5,960 nucleotides of DNA, from positions 1 to 5,960 of the forward strand of contig JAAXGF010000329.1 in the NCBI GenBank assembly GCA_012267605.1, written 5' to 3'. The position numbers and the translations under genes were made by a program. The notes beneath the pieces are model-generated. The model saw only the letters and a list, made by a program, of their open reading frames with translations. It had not been told where the DNA came from and ran no database searches. Below are positions 5,114 through 5,960 of this stretch, one piece after another. The DNA comes from Alphaproteobacteria bacterium (GTDB lineage: Bacteria; Pseudomonadota; Alphaproteobacteria; JAAXGF01). Position 1 is the first letter of the stretch. The number at the start of each line of letters is the position of its first letter.

Positions 5114-5960
5114 GATCCCTCTCCTTCCCTGAAGCACCGCTCTGCGCGTTCACTGGCGAGTTGCAAGAGTTCGGGCACGGCCTCGATGTACCAGTAGGTC
5201 CCAGCCGGATCCTTGTGACCCAGGTATGTGCTCAACTTGTACATCTCGCGGTCGGGGTCGCGTCCCGCCCGGAACCAGTCGATGATGGTCTTGGTGGCGA
5301 AGGTATGACGCATGTCATGGAGCCGGGGACCGCGGCCAACGCCGTATCCGGCCTGCTTTTCCCGCAGACCGATTATCTGGCTAAGCCATGCGAAGTTTTG
5401 CTGGGCCGTCAATTTCGCCAGCCGTTTCCCGTTCTCGCTCGTGAAGAATGCCGTCGGCGCGGTGCCGAGAATCCGGTTCCGTTCGCCGCGGTAGGTGCGG
5501 AGGCGATCGGCAGTGCAGTCGGCTATCGGGATGAATCGGCTCTCGCCGTTCTTGGCGTTGTCGACATGCAGGACGGCGGCGGCGAGGTCGACGTCCAGGT
5601 CGTCGAGGCCGAGTGCCTCGCCGATTCGCAGCCCGCTAACAGCCAACAGGCCGAAGAGTGTCGCGAGGGTGTTGCCTAGTAACCCACGCGGAGATGGCAG
5701 CTTCGCGGCCTCGGTGACGATACGGACGATCTCGTCATCGGAATAGATGTAGGGTGCCGGGCGTTGGTAGCGCTTCGGAAACAGCCCCTTGGGGGGGACC
5801 TCCGTTCGCGGGTCACGGGCCTTGAGCCAAGCCGTGAAGCCGCGCACGGCGCTCAGCCAGGAGATCCACGTGGTCGAACTTGCGGAGCCGTTCTGCTCCT
5901 TCCATCGCAGGAACAGGTCAACGGTAATCCACTCCGTAGGCAACGATTGCCTCCCCCACG
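5110..5960 (-). CDS. Tyrosine recombinase/integrase, 5' end outside the window
   Basis: The frame is open on the minus strand to the window edge with no stop, so the start and much of the N-terminal core-binding domain are missing. An in-frame TTG at 5943 is the leftmost candidate start inside the window, but 'LSAVRGFTAWLKARDPRTEVPP' belongs to the middle of a SAM-like domain and points to a longer protein. Counting from that TTG, the catalytic domain has Arg106 ('SGLRIGEAL'), Lys131 ('NAKNGESRFIP'), His209-x-x-Arg212 ('LHDMRHTFAT'), His243 and Tyr252 ('LGHKDPAGTYWYIEA', nine residues after His). It ends in TGA at 5110-5112, overlapping the next gene. This form, with 'DPRTEVPP' and 'TYWYIEA', is typical of the recombinases found in tandem in RIT-like elements. 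Confidence 0.9.
   Translation of the reverse strand, partial: WGRQSLPTEWITVDLFLRWKEQNGSASSTTWISWLSAVRGFTAWLKARDPRTEVPPKGLFPKRYQRPAPYIYSDDEIVRIVTEAAKLPSPRGLLGNTLATLFGLLAVSGLRIGEALGLDDLDVDLAAAVLHVDNAKNGESRFIPIADCTADRLRTYRGERNRILGTAPTAFFTSENGKRLAKLTAQQNFAWLSQIIGLREKQAGYGVGRGPRLHDMRHTFATKTIIDWFRAGRDPDREMYKLSTYLGHKDPAGTYWYIEAVPELLQLASERAERCFREGEGS
5118..5126 (-). promoter_or_regulatory. Shine-Dalgarno sequence for the downstream recombinase
   Basis: AAGGAGAGG on the minus strand, inside the end of the upstream recombinase gene, with AAGGAG 7 bases before the ATG at 5113. It fixes the start at 5113 and shows that this gene has its own strong initiation signal in addition to the ATGA overlap. Confidence 0.8.

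Noticed and set aside
4229..5197. Long 322-codon open frame on the plus strand across the recombinase gene
   Set aside because: It is the antisense shadow of a recombinase with all its catalytic motifs; its translation has no recognisable domain and no start signal.

Overview
The window is moderately GC-rich chromosomal DNA that looks proteobacterial. Alphaproteobacteria is my best guess, from codon use and from the small lipoprotein-type hydrolase and the secreted protein; there is no rRNA or other firm taxonomic marker. It holds host genes on the left (1 to about 4037) and part of a mobile element carrying tyrosine recombinases on the right (about 4037 to 5960, running off the window edge).

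Layout: (1) a small cytosolic DUF6504-like protein on + (58-309). (2) Convergent to it, a predicted lipoprotein alpha/beta hydrolase of the S33/monoacylglycerol-lipase type on - (404-1390). (3) About 320 bases without a convincing gene (1430-1749). (4) A small exported protein of unknown function on - (1750-2142), whose mature part reads like a winged helix. (5) Divergent from it, across a 16-bp near-palindrome, a membrane M48 (HtpX-like) metalloprotease gene with N-terminal TFIIB-type zinc ribbons on + (2230-4082). (6) Two overlapping tyrosine recombinase genes on - (4118-5113 and 5110 to beyond 5960), translationally coupled by ATGA and probably part of a recombinase-in-trio (RIT)-like element.

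The main result is that the M48 protease gene appears to be broken twice. An exact 8-bp tandem duplication (3053-3060 = 3061-3068) shifts the frame one codon before the HEXXH zinc-binding motif; removing one copy restores a textbook EAVVAHEIGH reading. In addition, the protein stops resembling the family at about 4037, exactly where recombinase-site-like repeats begin. This suggests that the recombinase element inserted into, and cut off, the 3' end of the gene. The remainder of the protease gene and the third recombinase would lie outside the window.

No CRISPR array, tRNA, rRNA or defence cassette was seen. The recombinase pair is a known kind of element, so I do not claim a new system. The element junction and the frameshift are the parts worth testing.
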